From an uncultured Methylococcales bacterium (lineage in GTDB: Bacteria > Pseudomonadota > Gammaproteobacteria > Methylococcales > Methylomonadaceae): a stretch of 64,000 bases of DNA. The position numbers and the translations under genes are program-made. The notes beneath the pieces are model-generated. The model worked only from the letters and a program-made list of their open reading frames with translations, was not told the origin of the DNA and did no database searches. Below, one piece after another: positions 63,894-64,000 of this stretch. Numbering within the stretch: position 1 is the stretch's first letter; every line of letters starts with the position of its first letter. The stretch is from positions 1 through 64,000 of the forward strand of contig CAIUVX010000184.1 of NCBI GenBank assembly GCA_903902705.1, read 5' to 3'.

Positions 63894-64000
63894 ATGACCT
63901 GCTATCAAGAAATCACCTGCCCCCAAGTGTGGCGACAATAAGCACTGAAGGCAGGACGAAACGCAAGCGGCATCCAGAGATACCGCTGCCAAAATCCGAG
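63894..64000 (+). pseudogene. IS1-like InsA fragment, frameshifted, cut by window edge
   Basis: From ATG 63894 the frame reads MTCYQEITCP; dropping one C from the CCCCC run near 63921 gives KCGDN, and a further shift near 63935 gives KAGRNASGIQRYRCQNP. This is the zinc-ribbon start of an IS1-family InsA-type protein. Two shifts show decay. The rest of the element lies outside the window. Confidence 0.6.

Overview
The window looks like a chromosomal segment of a gammaproteobacterium of moderate to low GC content. Evidence: a trmJ-iscR-iscS order as in enterobacteria, an MlaF-type ATPase, GTP cyclohydrolase II, and a large Wzm/Wzt-dependent surface-polysaccharide locus. Sulfur-oxidiser or methylotroph relatives (Thiotrichales/Methylococcales-like) are my guess from overall flavour only. 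No rRNA, CRISPR array or phage genes were seen; there is one tRNA (Asp, GTC).

Layout. 1-1234: an IS110-family element whose upstream non-coding end is strongly structured (candidate bridge RNA), next to mlaF. 2149-5344: a lipoprotein alpha/beta hydrolase (minus strand), then a tight trio of TIGR04283-type transferase, fatty-acid-hydroxylase-type membrane enzyme and TIGR04282-type transferase. 5447-7742: a stand-alone 742-residue P-loop GTPase with an N-terminal segment resembling integrase Arm DNA-binding domains, driven by a near-consensus promoter. 7937-10362: iscS, iscR and trmJ, all minus strand, with a palindromic operator over the iscR promoter. 10715-47030: about 36 kb of co-directional polysaccharide genes. 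It opens with rfbC, wzm and wzt. Then come methyltransferases, sulfotransferases, glycosyltransferases, an acyltransferase, a YfhO-like membrane protein and a C-terminal block for a GDP-manno-heptose sugar (hddA, hddC, gmhA, gmhB plus a transaldolase). 47040-49380: wreckage of an IS200-like element invaded by two inverted copies of an IS5-like element. 49424-50329: a rhamnosyltransferase-like gene whose 5' end was replaced by the IS200 end. 50424-51811: ribA and a methyltransferase. 51899-62227: one 3442-codon gene for a five-module TPR/glycosyltransferase protein. 62301-64000: a MITE-like palindrome, a small membrane protein, a TetR regulator, tRNA-Asp and an IS1-like remnant.

How it fits together. 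The polysaccharide genes would make nucleotide sugars (dTDP-rhamnose branch, GDP-heptose branch), assemble and decorate a glycan with methyl, sulfate and acyl groups, and export it by one Wzm permease with two alternative Wzt ATPases. The locus has been built by partial duplication. The two Wzt share an N-terminal half. A free Wzt-type glycan-binding domain lies downstream of two sulfotransferase genes. A methyltransferase gene sits between duplicated remnants of the genes on either side. Two unrelated enzymes carry expanded 14-residue repeats followed by the same kind of C-terminal tail.

Most notable: the five-module glycosyltransferase giant, in which two of three OGT-type domains have lost canonical nucleotide-binding residues; the Arm-like/GTPase fusion; a UDP-glucose-dehydrogenase homologue without its catalytic cysteine inside the heptose cluster; and the shared repeat-plus-tail architecture.
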